Source: DASUPK01 sp963815665
GTDB taxonomy: Bacteria > Actinomycetota > Thermoleophilia > Solirubrobacterales > 70-9
Length of the DNA: 64,000 nt
NCBI GenBank assembly: GCA_963815665.1
Contig: CAWFHN010000008.1
Span: 124,001-188,000, forward strand
Direction: 5' to 3'
Shown in pieces: positions 34,261 through 43,110 of this stretch (positions are counted from its first letter, which is position 1; every line of letters begins with the position of its first letter). The notes below the pieces were generated by a model, which was not told where the DNA came from, searched no databases, and saw only the letters and a program-made list of their open reading frames with translations. The translations under genes and the position numbers were made by a program.

Positions 34261-35991
34261 CTAAGCCGGTTCGGCCACGGGCTCGCGCTCGCGGTCGCCC
34301 TCGCGATGTGGTGTCCCGTCCAGATGGTCAGGGCAATGAGCGCACTCCCCGGCAGTCGTGGCGCCGGGCGCGTCGTACTCGGTCTCGCGGCGCGGGTTGC
34401 GCAGTCCGATTCCGGCGATCACGCCGCCGACGATCATCAGGAAGCCGCCCACCGCAACACCCTCGTGGAAGGCCTGTGTCGAGGCATCCGTGACCGCATT
34501 GTCGACCGTGCCCGCCTCCACCGCGGCAAGGTCCGCCGTGTCGGCCGCGCCGAGGGGCTTGTCCTTGGCGTCGCTGACCGCATGCTGAGCCTGCGGCGAG
34601 AGCTGCTTGCCGGCCAGATTGGAGTCGATCGTGGAGGTGAACTTGCCGGCGATCAGCGCGCCGAGAATCGCGATGGCCAGCAGGCCGGCGACCCGGGAGA
34701 CGCCGTTGTTGATCCCGGACGCGATCCCGACGTGGCGCTCCGCCACGGAGTTGAGGGCGGTCGCGGTCAGCGGCGCGACTGTGGCGGAGAGGCCGAGCCC
34801 GAAGACCAGGATCGCCGGTAGGACCTCGGTGAGGTAGTTGGGGTCGGAGTGAACCCGCATCAGCATGATCAGCCCGATCCCGCCGATGATCGGCCCGATG
34901 GTCATCGGAACGCGCGGGCCGATTCCCGTCGACATCTTCCCGAACCACGGGGAGAGGATGAACATCACCACCGAGACCGGCGTGGTCGCCAGGCCGGCGC
35001 CGATCGGCGAGTACCCGGCGGTCTGCTGGAGGAAGAGGGTGATGAAGAAGAACGCTCCGAACAGGCCCGCGTAGACGACCAATGTCTCGATGTTGGTGAT
35101 CGCGAAGTTCCGGACCCGGAACAGGCTGAGGTCGAGCATGGCGTGGCGATAGCGGCCTTCCCAGACCACGAAGAGGGCGAAGATCACCAGGCCGGCGATC
35201 AGGGACACGTAGACCATCGGATCGCCCCAGCCGTGGGCGGGCTGCTGGATCAGGGCGAACACGGGCAGGCCCAGGCCCACCGCGGAGAGAGCGATCCCGA
35301 GCCAGTCGATATGCCGGTCCGCGTCCGCGTCGACGGTCTCCCGGATGCAGCGGTGGGCGATCCACATCGTCACCAGGATCAGCGGCACGTTGACGAGGAA
35401 GATCGCGCGCCACGAGAATACCTCGATCAAGGCGCCGCCCCCGACGGGCCCGATCACGGTCGCGATCCCCGTCCATGCCGTCCAGGTCCCGACGGCCTTT
35501 CCGCGCTCCGCGCCCTCGAAGGCAGCGGCGAGGATCGCCAATGACCCCGGGACGAGCAGGGCTCCCGCGAACCCCTGCAGGGCGCGCGAAGCGATCAGGA
35601 TCGAGCTGCTCGGCGCGATGCCGCAGAGGATCGAGGTGGCTCCGAACAACCCCAGCCCCAGGATGAAGATCCGCCGCCGGCCGAACTGGTCACCGAGTGA
35701 GCCTCCGACCAGAAGCAGGGCGACCAGCCCGAGCAGGTAGGCCTCGACGACCCACTGCTGGTCCGCCAGGCCGGTGCCCAGGTCGTCGCTGACGGCCGGG
35801 AGGGCGACGTTCACAACCGTCGCGTCGAGAAAGACGACGACGGACCCCAGGATCGTCGCGATGATCGTGAAGCGCAGTCGTCGGCGCTCGTCGGACAAGG
35901 CCACCGAGTCTACGGAGGACGCGCCTTCGTCCTCGCTGTGCACTTGCAGCGGCGGCCTCGAAGCGAGAGACTCAGCGCTCGATGCGGGCAC
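34261..35991 (-). CDS. MFS multidrug exporter, DHA2 (14-TM) family
   Basis: A 576-aa transporter of the EmrB/QacA type. ATILGSVVVFLDATVVNVAL is the first helix, with motif A in GSLGDQFGRRRIF and motif C-like sequence in TGIATVIGPVGGGALIE. About fourteen hydrophobic segments are followed by a soluble loop of ~60 residues before the last helix. It should export hydrophobic compounds using the proton gradient. The annotated ATG overlaps the divergent deacetylase start by ~10 nt; an internal start near residue 25-30 is possible. Confidence 0.9.
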   Translation of the reverse strand: MPASSAESLASRPPLQVHSEDEGASSVDSVALSDERRRLRFTIIATILGSVVVFLDATVVNVALPAVSDDLGTGLADQQWVVEAYLLGLVALLLVGGSLGDQFGRRRIFILGLGLFGATSILCGIAPSSSILIASRALQGFAGALLVPGSLAILAAAFEGAERGKAVGTWTAWTGIATVIGPVGGGALIEVFSWRAIFLVNVPLILVTMWIAHRCIRETVDADADRHIDWLGIALSAVGLGLPVFALIQQPAHGWGDPMVYVSLIAGLVIFALFVVWEGRYRHAMLDLSLFRVRNFAITNIETLVVYAGLFGAFFFITLFLQQTAGYSPIGAGLATTPVSVVMFILSPWFGKMSTGIGPRVPMTIGPIIGGIGLIMLMRVHSDPNYLTEVLPAILVFGLGLSATVAPLTATALNSVAERHVGIASGINNGVSRVAGLLAIAILGALIAGKFTSTIDSNLAGKQLSPQAQHAVSDAKDKPLGAADTADLAAVEAGTVDNAVTDASTQAFHEGVAVGGFLMIVGGVIAGIGLRNPRRETEYDAPGATTAGECAHCPDHLDGTPHREGDREREPVAEPA

Positions 35992-36734
35992 GGGCCATCT
36001 TCATCGCGCTGGCGGCTGCGACGCTTGCAGCCGTTCCGGGCGGCAGCGCCGCCGCGCGGCGTCCCGCTGCGCAACGGGCCCGGCCGGCCGGCAAGCCGAC
36101 CCTGCCGATGGGCTGCACTCACGGCGGCTCCCCGTTCGTCACCCATGGGCCCCAGGGCCGCAAGCGAATCGCGATCGGCTTCGACGACGGCCCGAGCGAC
36201 TACACCCCGCGAGTCCTGCGGGTGCTCCGGAGGTTCAACTCGCACGCCACCTTCTTCGAGATCGGCCAGGAGACCGGGGGACGGCACGCGATCATGAAGA
36301 AGATCCTGGCGCAGGGAAACGAGATCGGCAACCACTCGCTGCACCACGAAGTCGATCCCTCCTCCGGGTCGCTGCACGGGACCGACCGCCTGATCCGGCG
36401 CGCCACGGGCTTCCGCCCCTGCGATTTCCGCCCCCCGGACGGATCGGTCAACAGCGGCCTGATCTCACGCGCCCACGCCCAGCACCTCGTCACGGTCAAT
36501 TGGAACGTCGACCCGAGGGACTGGGCGACTCCCGGCGTCGGGGCGATCACCTCCAACGTGATCGCCAACGCCCGCAACGGGTCGATCGTGGTGATGCACG
36601 ATGGGGGCGGAAACCGCAGCGAGACGATCGCGGCCCTGCCGGCGATCCTCTCCCACTTCCGCCACCGCGGCTACAAGTTCGTCACCGTGGCCGAGCTCTT
36701 GGGCCACAAGTTCCTTTACCCAAAGACGCCCTAG
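35982..36734 (+). CDS. Exported polysaccharide deacetylase (NodB domain)
   Basis: A 250-aa protein with a signal peptide (IFIALAAATLAAVPGGSAAA). The carbohydrate esterase 4 motifs are in order: IAIGFDDGPSDYTPR (Asp-Asp), IGNHSLHHEV (metal HSxxH), FRPPDGSVN (RxPxG variant), VTVNWNVDPRDWATPG, and VVMHDGGGNRSET (catalytic His). It probably deacetylates peptidoglycan or another N-acetyl glycan outside the membrane. It is convergent with the FetB-like permease, overlapping by 4 nt. Confidence 0.92.
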   Translation: MRARAIFIALAAATLAAVPGGSAAARRPAAQRARPAGKPTLPMGCTHGGSPFVTHGPQGRKRIAIGFDDGPSDYTPRVLRVLRRFNSHATFFEIGQETGGRHAIMKKILAQGNEIGNHSLHHEVDPSSGSLHGTDRLIRRATGFRPCDFRPPDGSVNSGLISRAHAQHLVTVNWNVDPRDWATPGVGAITSNVIANARNGSIVVMHDGGGNRSETIAALPAILSHFRHRGYKFVTVAELLGHKFLYPKTP

Positions 36735-37522
36735 GGCTCCGGCGGCTCCCGCAGCTGGTGCGCCGGCGTGAAGAAGTTGCGGCGGGCCAGCGTGATCGAC
36801 ATCAGGGCGGCGATGGAGACCGCGCCCAGGAGGACGTAGAGCAGGATCAGCTGGAGGCGCACGGCGTCGGTCGGGTTCGCGCCCGCCAGCAACATCCCCA
36901 CCATCGTCCCCGGGAAGAAGATCAAGCCGGTCGTCTTGGTCGAGTCGACCAGGGTGATCATTCCCGAGCGCAGGCTCCGCCGGACCAGCGGGGTGACGGC
37001 CTGTGAGGAGGTGGCGCCGAGGGCGAGCGTCGCCTCGATCTTCCGCGCCTGCTCGTGGACGTCCTCGCCCAGCCGGTTGAGCGCGACCGCCGCGGACGTC
37101 ATCGAGTTCCCGATGACCATCCCGCCGACCGGGACCAGGTACCGGGGCGTGGCCGGGAAGATGCCGAGAGCGATCACCAGGCCGAGCGTGGCGGCGGCCG
37201 CCACGGCGAGCGACACCAGAAGCGGCCAGAAGGCGTTGGGCACCCGGCTCGCGCGATGACGGGCGGTGAAGGCCCCGAAAACGACCATCACCGTGATCAG
37301 GGCCAGGACGAGGAGCGCCGAATCCTGGTCGAAGATCAGGGTGATCACGTAGCCGATCGCGGTCAGCTGGATCAACGACCGGACGACGGCGATCCCGATG
37401 TCCTCCTCGAGGCCGGCATGCCAGGCGCGCGAGGCGATCGCGGCGATCGCGACCAGCGCCAGGGCGGCGCCGACCTCCCCCACCGTGACGTGAATCGACG
37501 AGGCGGCGAGCGGCACCGTCAC
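36731..37522 (-). CDS. fetB: UPF0014/FetB-like ABC transporter permease
   Basis: A 263-aa integral membrane protein, about seven helices, from GTG 37522, which overlaps the ATPase stop as GTGA. The family signatures are VRSLIQLTAIGYVI, PVGGMVIGNSMTSAAVALNR, EATLALGATSSQAV and ITLVDSTKTTGLIFFPGTMVGMLL. In E. coli FetAB is a putative iron exporter; the substrate here is an inference. The open frame extends further upstream but that is the shadow of the ATPase gene. Confidence 0.9.
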   Translation of the reverse strand: MTVPLAASSIHVTVGEVGAALALVAIAAIASRAWHAGLEEDIGIAVVRSLIQLTAIGYVITLIFDQDSALLVLALITVMVVFGAFTARHRASRVPNAFWPLLVSLAVAAAATLGLVIALGIFPATPRYLVPVGGMVIGNSMTSAAVALNRLGEDVHEQARKIEATLALGATSSQAVTPLVRRSLRSGMITLVDSTKTTGLIFFPGTMVGMLLAGANPTDAVRLQLILLYVLLGAVSIAALMSITLARRNFFTPAHQLREPPEP

Positions 37523-38205
37523 GACGCGTCCTTCGCGGCCGCGACGGCGGGCTCGGCCAGGATCTCGTCCGCCGGTCCGTGGGCGGTCACCAGACCCTCC
37601 TCGATCCGGACGACGTAGTCCGCGAGCCGCCGCGCCTGCGCCATGTCGTGGGTCACCACCACGACCGAGATCGCCGTTCGGGCCCGCAGGCCTCCCAGGG
37701 TGGCCTCGACCGCGTCCCGGGCCGACTGATCGAGAGCGGAGGTGGGCTCGTCCAGCAGCAGGACCCGGGGCTGGAGGGCCAGCGCCCGCGCCAGCATCAC
37801 CCGCTGCTGCTCCCCCACGGAGAGCCTGGAGGAATCGCGGTCCTCGAACGCGGGATCGAGCCCGGCAAGCTCGAGGCACCGGCGGGCGTCGAAGCTGTGG
37901 CCGGCGAGCCGTGGCCCGTAGGCGACGTTGTCGTGGACGCTGCCCTCGATCAACGCCGGGAGCTGGGGCACCAGGCTCACCTCGCGACGAAGCTCCAGCG
38001 GGTCGCGATCCCGCACGTCCGTGCCCTCGTAGACGACTCGCCCCGAGTCCGGGTCCGCCAGCCGGTTGAGGAGCCGCAGGAGCGTCGACTTGCCGCTCCC
38101 GGAAGGCCCGACGACCGAGCTGGCGCCGACCGGCAGGCGAACGGATACGTCCTGGAGCACCAGGTTCCCTCCACGCGAATAGCTGACGTCCTCCAGTTCG
38201 ATATC
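37519..38205 (-). CDS. fetA: FetA-like ABC transporter ATP-binding subunit, 5' end missing at the junction
   Basis: Family-like sequence runs from DIELEDVSYSRGGNLVLQDV (from 38205) through Walker A VVGPSGSGKSTLLRLL, the Q-loop, signature LSVGEQQRVMLARAL, Walker B RVLLLDEPTSALD and the H-loop VTHDM. The frame upstream of 38205 hits a stop at about 38,235 with no ATG, GTG or TTG; the only available start, GTG 38160, would remove the first beta strand and A-loop aromatic that all such ATPases have. The gene is therefore cut, or its start lost, within ~30 bp of where the window changes character. It is paired with the permease. Confidence 0.85.
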   Translation of the reverse strand, partial: DIELEDVSYSRGGNLVLQDVSVRLPVGASSVVGPSGSGKSTLLRLLNRLADPDSGRVVYEGTDVRDRDPLELRREVSLVPQLPALIEGSVHDNVAYGPRLAGHSFDARRCLELAGLDPAFEDRDSSRLSVGEQQRVMLARALALQPRVLLLDEPTSALDQSARDAVEATLGGLRARTAISVVVVTHDMAQARRLADYVVRIEEGLVTAHGPADEILAEPAVAAAKDAS

Positions 38206-38260
38206 GGAATCCGTCTGTGGTGAGACGGCCGGTCATGGTCAGCCCAGGTGCCTGTTCACC
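38206..38260. other. Junction between actinobacterial-type and proteobacterial-type sequence
   Basis: To the left lies an unbroken series of actinobacterial housekeeping operons; to the right there are no actinobacterial genes, only IS remnants, gene fragments and alphaproteobacterial-type features. The exact point cannot be placed better than the interval between the last recognisable ATPase codon (38205) and about 38260. Confidence 0.6.
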
Positions 38261-38445
38261 CGAATGTATTGCCCGATTTGGGTCTCCCGACCAAGCGCCA
38301 AAATCGCGGGCGGTTCATTATACATCGCCAATCTGAGCGAAGGCTGGGAACCCAAGCCTCGCCCGTCGGAGAGATAATCCGTCGCAGTCAGCTAAGCGGA
38401 GCCATCCATTTTGGGCTGTTGAACCCGTTGTTGGTAACCATGAAC

Positions 38446-38510
38446 CTTTTCAGCATTGACCTCAGCCGGGTGTCTCAATTATCCGTGCCGCACCCCACTT
38501 TTCAGCATTG
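38446..38510. repeat. 13-bp direct repeat pair, possibly IS end
   Basis: CTTTTCAGCATTG occurs at 38446-38458 and 38498-38510, with spacing of 52 bp from start to start. Closely spaced repeats of this sort are found at the ends of IS21-family elements, but no matching transposase is adjacent. Confidence 0.4.
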
Positions 38511-38565
38511 CGCAACGACTTTCGCTGGTCCTAGGAACACGGCACCGTTCATGGGAGCACTCTGA

Positions 38566-38620
38566 AGCGTTGCGCTCCGAAGGCAAAGGTCAGAGGTTCG
38601 AAATTCCCTCGGGCGCGCCA
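38566..38620 (+). pseudogene. tRNA-Arg(CCG) 3' half remnant, likely attachment-site scar
   Basis: The 55 nt from AGCGTTGCGCTCCGAAGG through to GGGCGCGCCA match, with a few changes and one extra base in the T-arm, the anticodon arm to CCA end of the alphaproteobacterial tRNA-Arg(CCG) as I remember it (GGTCAGAGGTTCGAA is the T-arm). The anticodon loop CTCCGAA keeps CCG. The 5' half (acceptor and D-arm) is absent. Anticodon loop to 3' end is exactly the segment duplicated when an integrative element uses a tRNA gene as its attachment site. No integrase gene is visible in the window. Confidence 0.65.
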
Positions 38621-39023
38621 TGGTAGCAATGACTTAGCCGATTTCGGCAAATCGGAAACGCCTACGGGTAAGCAATGGGTAAGCACCGCAGCGGAAAAAT
38701 GGGCCAAGAAACCTGTCGGTTTGCTGTCTCGGATACTGGCGTGCGGAGATCGGATACTCGTTCTTGGTTCGGATAACGCCGACGCTCTCCGACATGCTGG
38801 AACCGGATCGTAAGTGTCACGAAGTCCCGCTCCCAGCGCTCTCACGTTCCGTTATCCCGGCCGAGAGAGGTTGAATCCAATGACATGCGAACGCCGGCTC
38901 AGCGCATGCGTCCGAGATCGCCCTCCACCTGATAGACTACGACTCAGAATCAAAACATCGCACCTCTTTGGACTTAGTATCCAAATCAGGAACTTATACG
39001 GTAGGCTAAATGCTCGCAAAGGC

Positions 39024-39908
39024 TTATGCCGCAGATTCCGGTCGGATCAACATTTCGTAGGTGATGGGTTTGGTTATAAGGCCGATGGAGAGTAGCGAGC
39101 GGAAGGCGGCGTGACGCGTGCGACGGCGGTTAAATCGGAAGGCGAATTCGTCGAGATAGCTTTGGAGATGTTTCCTTCGCAGGCCGTGGTAGACGCCGAG
39201 CGCCCAGGTCTTCAAGTTGGAGAAGACGCGATGGATCCACGGCAGCACGATATGGGCGGCCATGTTGCCAACGACATGGGGATCGTGGGCGACGTTGGGC
39301 GCGCCTGGATAGGCTGCCCATCCGTCGGTTTTGATGGTTGCGCCTTGAGCCAGGTTGGCGGCGACAAAACCGTGCAGCGAGGCGGCGGAGAAGTCCTCGA
39401 TTGTTGCGAGGCGAATGCGGCCGGACGCGCCGTCGGCGACTTCGATCGCGCCGGCGACGAGCATTTTGCTCTGGGACGAGCGCCCGCCGCCACCCCTGAT
39501 CGGATCGTCCTTGGCGCGCAAGGGGATTTCTGTCTCGTCGATCTCGGCGATCCCAGCCAGGAGCGCGCGGGCAGGCGCGACCATGGCCCGCCGCAGCTTG
39601 GCGCACAACAGCCAAGCCGACTTATAGGAGCCCAGCGGGAGCAGCCTCTGCAATTGCAGCGCTGAAATTCCGTTGGAGTGGGTGGCCATCAGATAGGCGG
39701 CCCAGAACCAGACGGTCAGAGGAAGCTTCGAGCCGTGCATGATCGTCCCCGCCGTGACGGAGGTTTGCCTGCCGCAGGCCGCGCATTCGTAGGTGAAAGC
39801 CTTTCCCCCGTGCGGCCAGGCCTTGTCGTGATCGCAGGCCGGGCAGCGAAAGCCCGTGGGCCAACGCGCCTCGAACAGCCACGCCGCGCATTTGCGAGAG
39901 CCCTGGCC
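39024..39908 (-). mobile_element. IS1595-family (ISXO2-like) transposase, 5' end lost
   Basis: The frame is open from 39908 to the stop at 39024. It begins with the zinc-ribbon part (FRCPACDHDKAWPHGG, YECAACGRQTSVTAGTI) and continues from the ATG at 39740 with KLPLTVWFWAAYLMATHSNG. The DDE-like catalytic core follows: EIDETEIPL, TDGWAAYPG and FNLKTWALGVYHGL-like FSNLKTWALGVYHGLRRKH. These match IS1595 transposases. Upstream of 39908 the frame has a stop and no start codon, so the gene is truncated or frameshifted at its 5' end. Terminal inverted repeats were not identified. Confidence 0.85.
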
Positions 39909-40429
39909 TCATGCGGGTACGACGGAGATTATCCGGCGCGACGACTTGGGCCACAAGAACGTCGACCGGGATTAGCGGGGCCTCCGAGGTGAAGCCGCGG
40001 CAGCCGCCTTCAACGAACTTGTGAATCGGGCCTACGAAATATGGTGACATGCGGCGCGCTGTGGCATAAGAACAAATAGTGGCGAAGTTTCTTGGCGCGG
40101 ATGGGCGGCAGCCCGGAAACGGAGATCGCCTCGTCCTGCGGCAGCTGCATCACCTCGCCCGGCGTAAGTAGCGGCCGAGCGCACCGTGTTGCCCAATCGG
40201 AGTTTGACCGCCGCACCCTTTAGCGTTTGACCAGCAGCGGTATTAGAAAGCAGCCATCAGATCATCCGTGCGGTCAAAAGACCGCCTACGATAACCTTCC
40301 GCGCCATGCTTTGCGATCGTTCGGAACGAATGGTCGTGATCGCCGGAATGCGCAATCGGATGTGGGCCGCCAGATCGGTGAGCCACGCCCGCGGATCGAC
40401 ATCGTTGAGCGCGCCGCGTGAAGCGTGTA
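39909..40429. other. No supported gene
   Basis: About 520 bp downstream of the IS1595 remnant and upstream of the small hypothetical gene. Short frames exist on both strands, but none has a convincing start or family-like sequence. Confidence 0.5.
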
Positions 40430-40843
40430 TTATCTGGCAGGAAGCAACACGAACGGCCCGCTGGTGCCATTCGGCTCTCCCGCTGGGTCATTTTGCACTG
40501 CCCAGATCGTTCCCACTATTACAGGGCTGGTACCACCAGGGACAAAATACCCTCTAAGCAAATTTTCAGAGACACGACCATCTCTGTTCGTCAGCTTGCC
40601 TGTCAGCTGGACCCCTTCCGGCATCCCCGCGGTAGCAGACGTGATTGAGCCGCTGACGGTGAACACGAGTTCAGGCACGGGCGCGTCTGGCGGGAGCGGG
40701 ATTGCAAGTTTGCCGTCCACCTTCCCCGTCGCGTCGGTCGTAACAGACAATTTCCCCGGTGATGACCACGGCAATAGGGGCGATGGGGGGGCAGCGGAAT
40801 GACGAAAACTTTGATAAACCCAAGTTCCATTCAACTCCGGCAC
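40430..40843 (-). CDS. Hypothetical 137-aa beta-rich protein
   Basis: It begins MPELNGTWVYQSFRH from GTG 40843 with CAGGAG 7 nt upstream, a good ribosome binding site. The body alternates short beta strands and turns (KLSVTTDATGKVDGKLAIPL, ELVFTVSGSITSATAG, VQLTGKLTNRDGRV) and ends in FVLLPAR. The look is of a small single-domain beta barrel or sandwich. No signal peptide, no known motif. It stands isolated between transposon remnants. Confidence 0.55.
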   Translation of the reverse strand: MPELNGTWVYQSFRHSAAPPSPLLPWSSPGKLSVTTDATGKVDGKLAIPLPPDAPVPELVFTVSGSITSATAGMPEGVQLTGKLTNRDGRVSENLLRGYFVPGGTSPVIVGTIWAVQNDPAGEPNGTSGPFVLLPAR

Positions 40844-41117
40844 GGTCGACTCCTGATCGATTGATGGTGATAGTCGAAAGCGAACGAGTGAAAGTGTCCT
40901 ACCGCCGCGTGCCTATGTCAATCAAACGATCAATTGTGAAATGCGCTGGAACATAGCACTTGAACCGGGTCGCACATGTCGAAGAGCGACTCACGATGCA
41001 CCAGCGGCGCTCCGGCTGGTCGGATATGCGATCAGCCGCTCCATTGACGCGCATTTGGCTATTGCAGCGCTGAAGGCCGCCATCCGAGCCCGGTGATAGA
41101 TCGATTCCTGTCTATTT

Positions 41118-41402
41118 TTAGATGCTGGGTGCCGCGGTCACCGGGATCAAATCGCGAGAATCTCTAAAGCGGCGAAGCCCGTCGCGCCGCCGAACGAGTA
41201 GAAGTTTCGACGCAAAAGAGCTTGCGGCCTTGCCCAAACGCCGCCGCACCTTTCCGTTCTTCCCGGTCACCAGGATCGTCGATCCGCGATGATCGGAATT
41301 GAGACGCTCGACAGGCTCGCCGGGCGTGAACTGGGCCTCGATTTCGCGGGGCTCGTCACCGGGCAATCGGTGACGTGGCCCCGCGGCGCATTTGGGGCAC
41401 AT
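41118..41402 (-). CDS. Small hypothetical protein, doubtful
   Basis: A 94-aa frame starting MCPKCAAGPRHRLPGDEPRE and ending TAAPSI. One CxxC is present. No Shine-Dalgarno. Overlapping frames on both strands here also look partly protein-like, so I cannot say which, if any, is real. Confidence 0.25.
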   Translation of the reverse strand: MCPKCAAGPRHRLPGDEPREIEAQFTPGEPVERLNSDHRGSTILVTGKNGKVRRRLGKAASSFASKLLLVRRRDGLRRFRDSRDLIPVTAAPSI

Positions 41403-42479
41403 GGCGGCTTACCCGGACGTGCCAGGGCGTACTTCCGCCAGCTTGTCTGCCTTCTTGGCATCTTTGTGGGCGCCGCGTTGGCGGGCGCAGCGGCCCTGGG
41501 CGGCGCAGTGATCGGCGTGGCTAAGTCTTTCTTTCTTGATAGCGCCGACGGGGTAGCCCCACCGCCGAGGGCTGATGCGAACCTGCGGCGGCCCTTATCC
41601 ACGGCGTGCCATGCGGTCGATCGTGTCTTTTGAACAGCTGTATACCGCGGCTCGGCCCGCGAGAGGAATCCGAAATCCGGCAAATTCGCCAGCTCGGCAA
41701 TTGTGATTGCTCTGCCCATCTTGCCTTCGCCGATTGCTGCGCGAAAATGCGCGGCGCGACGCACTAAGCCCGTTCACGCAGTTTGATGGCGCAGCAGTCA
41801 CGGCGTTTGATGGGCGTTCCCGTTCCCATTCCCGCACATTGTAGAGAAGTCCGGAACGGGAACTGGGAACGATGCATCCGTGTGCACATAGTTGGCTTGG
41901 CGGAGAGAGCATTGCGGGCTCCAACTTCGCGGTGCCCGATCGTCTGATCGTCTTCTGCCCGACCCATGCAAGCCTGCCGCCGTGCTCGCCACCGTCCAAG
42001 GTGCGGCCTCGCGAAGTCGGACATTGTGGCGTGGTTTGCGCGACGGCCGACCTTGACGGCGTCTGCGCGCGGCGGCGAAGGCAAGAGTGCACGGTCGGGG
42101 CGAAGGAACGGCTGCCGGATCGAACAAAGGAACAGACAAGGCTGCAAGCATCTTTCATGCCAACTTTTCATGGTCACGATACGTGAGGGCGATTCTGGGC
42201 GACCCTCACGTTCCGTGCTCAATAATCCCGGCTCGTCCCCTCAATTGCCATGCTCAGGCTTAACGCACGCAGGAGCATGGGGCCATCAAATCAAAGTGTA
42301 TTGGAACCCCTGAGGAATACACCGATCTGCGCCGCATGCCTTGCAAGGGCTTGAGCTTTCAACTCGTCTCGGCGGCTTGCTTAACGCATTCCCCGGATTA
42401 GGTGCTGATGATTTGCGCAAAGCCCATGGCGATTTAGACATAGCAATCAGCGGCGTATCCTGGATTGAACGAGGCGGGG
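41403..42479. other. No supported gene in a 1.1-kb stretch
   Basis: Several overlapping frames of 60-190 codons occur on both strands. A minus-strand segment near 41,700-41,760 (ITIAELANLPDFGFLSRAEP) looks like the start of a small-protein family, but the frame degenerates. I read this as decayed coding DNA. Confidence 0.45.
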
Positions 42480-42600
42480 ATGATCAAGCCGACGGGTGAA
42501 TTGGAATTGGATGCCGTTCGGCTCAATTTTGACCCCGCCTCCAGTTTCGCGGTTCGGTGGTGACCTCTGATTCTGGACTGCTCGCTTATCGCTTGGAGTG
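42480..42600 (+). mobile_element. IS1380-family transposase, N-terminal fragment
   Basis: An ATG at 42480 begins MIKPTGELELDAVRLNFDP. After an apparent frame slip, the next frame reads VVTSDSGLLAYRLE, matching the conserved VTSDAGLLAYRELD block of IS1380 transposases. It breaks off near 42,600 where IS630-like sequence takes over. Confidence 0.5.
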
Positions 42601-42639
42601 CGCCCCTGGAGCTGGACAGGATCACGACGCCGAGCGGCT

Positions 42640-43030
42640 GCGTCAAAGCCGCCCGGCGAAATGTTGAACATTCACGATCTCAAGGCGGCGTACGAGAAAG
42701 CGATCGGACATGAAACCAACCACAGCGCGATCTACGATGTTCTGGCCCGACATGGCTGGCGTAAGCTGATGCCGCGTTCTTTCCATCCCAAACGCAACCT
42801 CGCGGCTCAGAACGCTCTTAATAAAGCGGGTTTCAAAATGCCGTGAGGAAGGCCCGGCGGGCTGCTGCCAGCGTGGACGTAGCTTGCGGATCATGTTCGC
42901 CGACGAGGCGCGGGCACCGGCTCCGGCCGTGCTGGGCTCCGTCCGGCACCAGGCCCATCTACTTATACGGGGCGGTGTGCCCGAGCGACGGGACTTGCTT
43001 TTATCTGATCATGCCGACATCGGATGCGAA
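42640..43030 (+). mobile_element. IS630-family transposase remnant, frameshifted and truncated
   Basis: Frame 1 (to 42846) carries the winged-helix part: LNIHDLKAAYEKAIGHETNH then SAIYDVLARHGWRKLMPRSF. After the stop, other frames carry the first part of the catalytic domain (MFADEARAP, then RLRPCWAPSGTRPIYLYGAV and FYLIMPTSD). These match the IS630 DDE transposase order. The C-terminal third is missing and several indels break the frame. Confidence 0.7.
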
Positions 43031-43110
43031 AACTGCATTGCCGTGTGAATGCATACTCGCTACAGTAGTAGGTGATTGTTGTTGCATCAGGCGGGGCAGG
43101 GGCGCGGCGT

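Larger units (their letters stand above)
38261..39023. other. Gene-free stretch with short repeats and a tRNA remnant
   Basis: No supported protein gene in ~760 bp. It holds a 13-bp direct repeat (38446 and 38498) and a tRNA-Arg 3' remnant (38566-38620). I see nothing else. The base composition is noticeably less GC-rich than the block to the left. Confidence 0.6.

Noticed and set aside
38549..38845. Minus-strand 98-codon frame over the tRNA remnant
   Set aside because: Its C-terminus is the reverse complement of tRNA sequence; such frames are a common artefact at tRNA genes.
40243..40557. Short overlapping frames on both strands at 40.2-40.6 kb
   Set aside because: No ribosome sites, no motifs, mutually overlapping; the region beside them has one better supported gene (40430-40843).
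41289..41633. Plus-strand frame of 114 codons with a hydrophobic segment (FVGAALAGAAALGGAVIGV)
   Set aside because: Ala/Gly-rich hydrophobicity is expected by chance in GC-rich DNA; overlapping frames on the other strand look equally plausible and no ribosome site is present.
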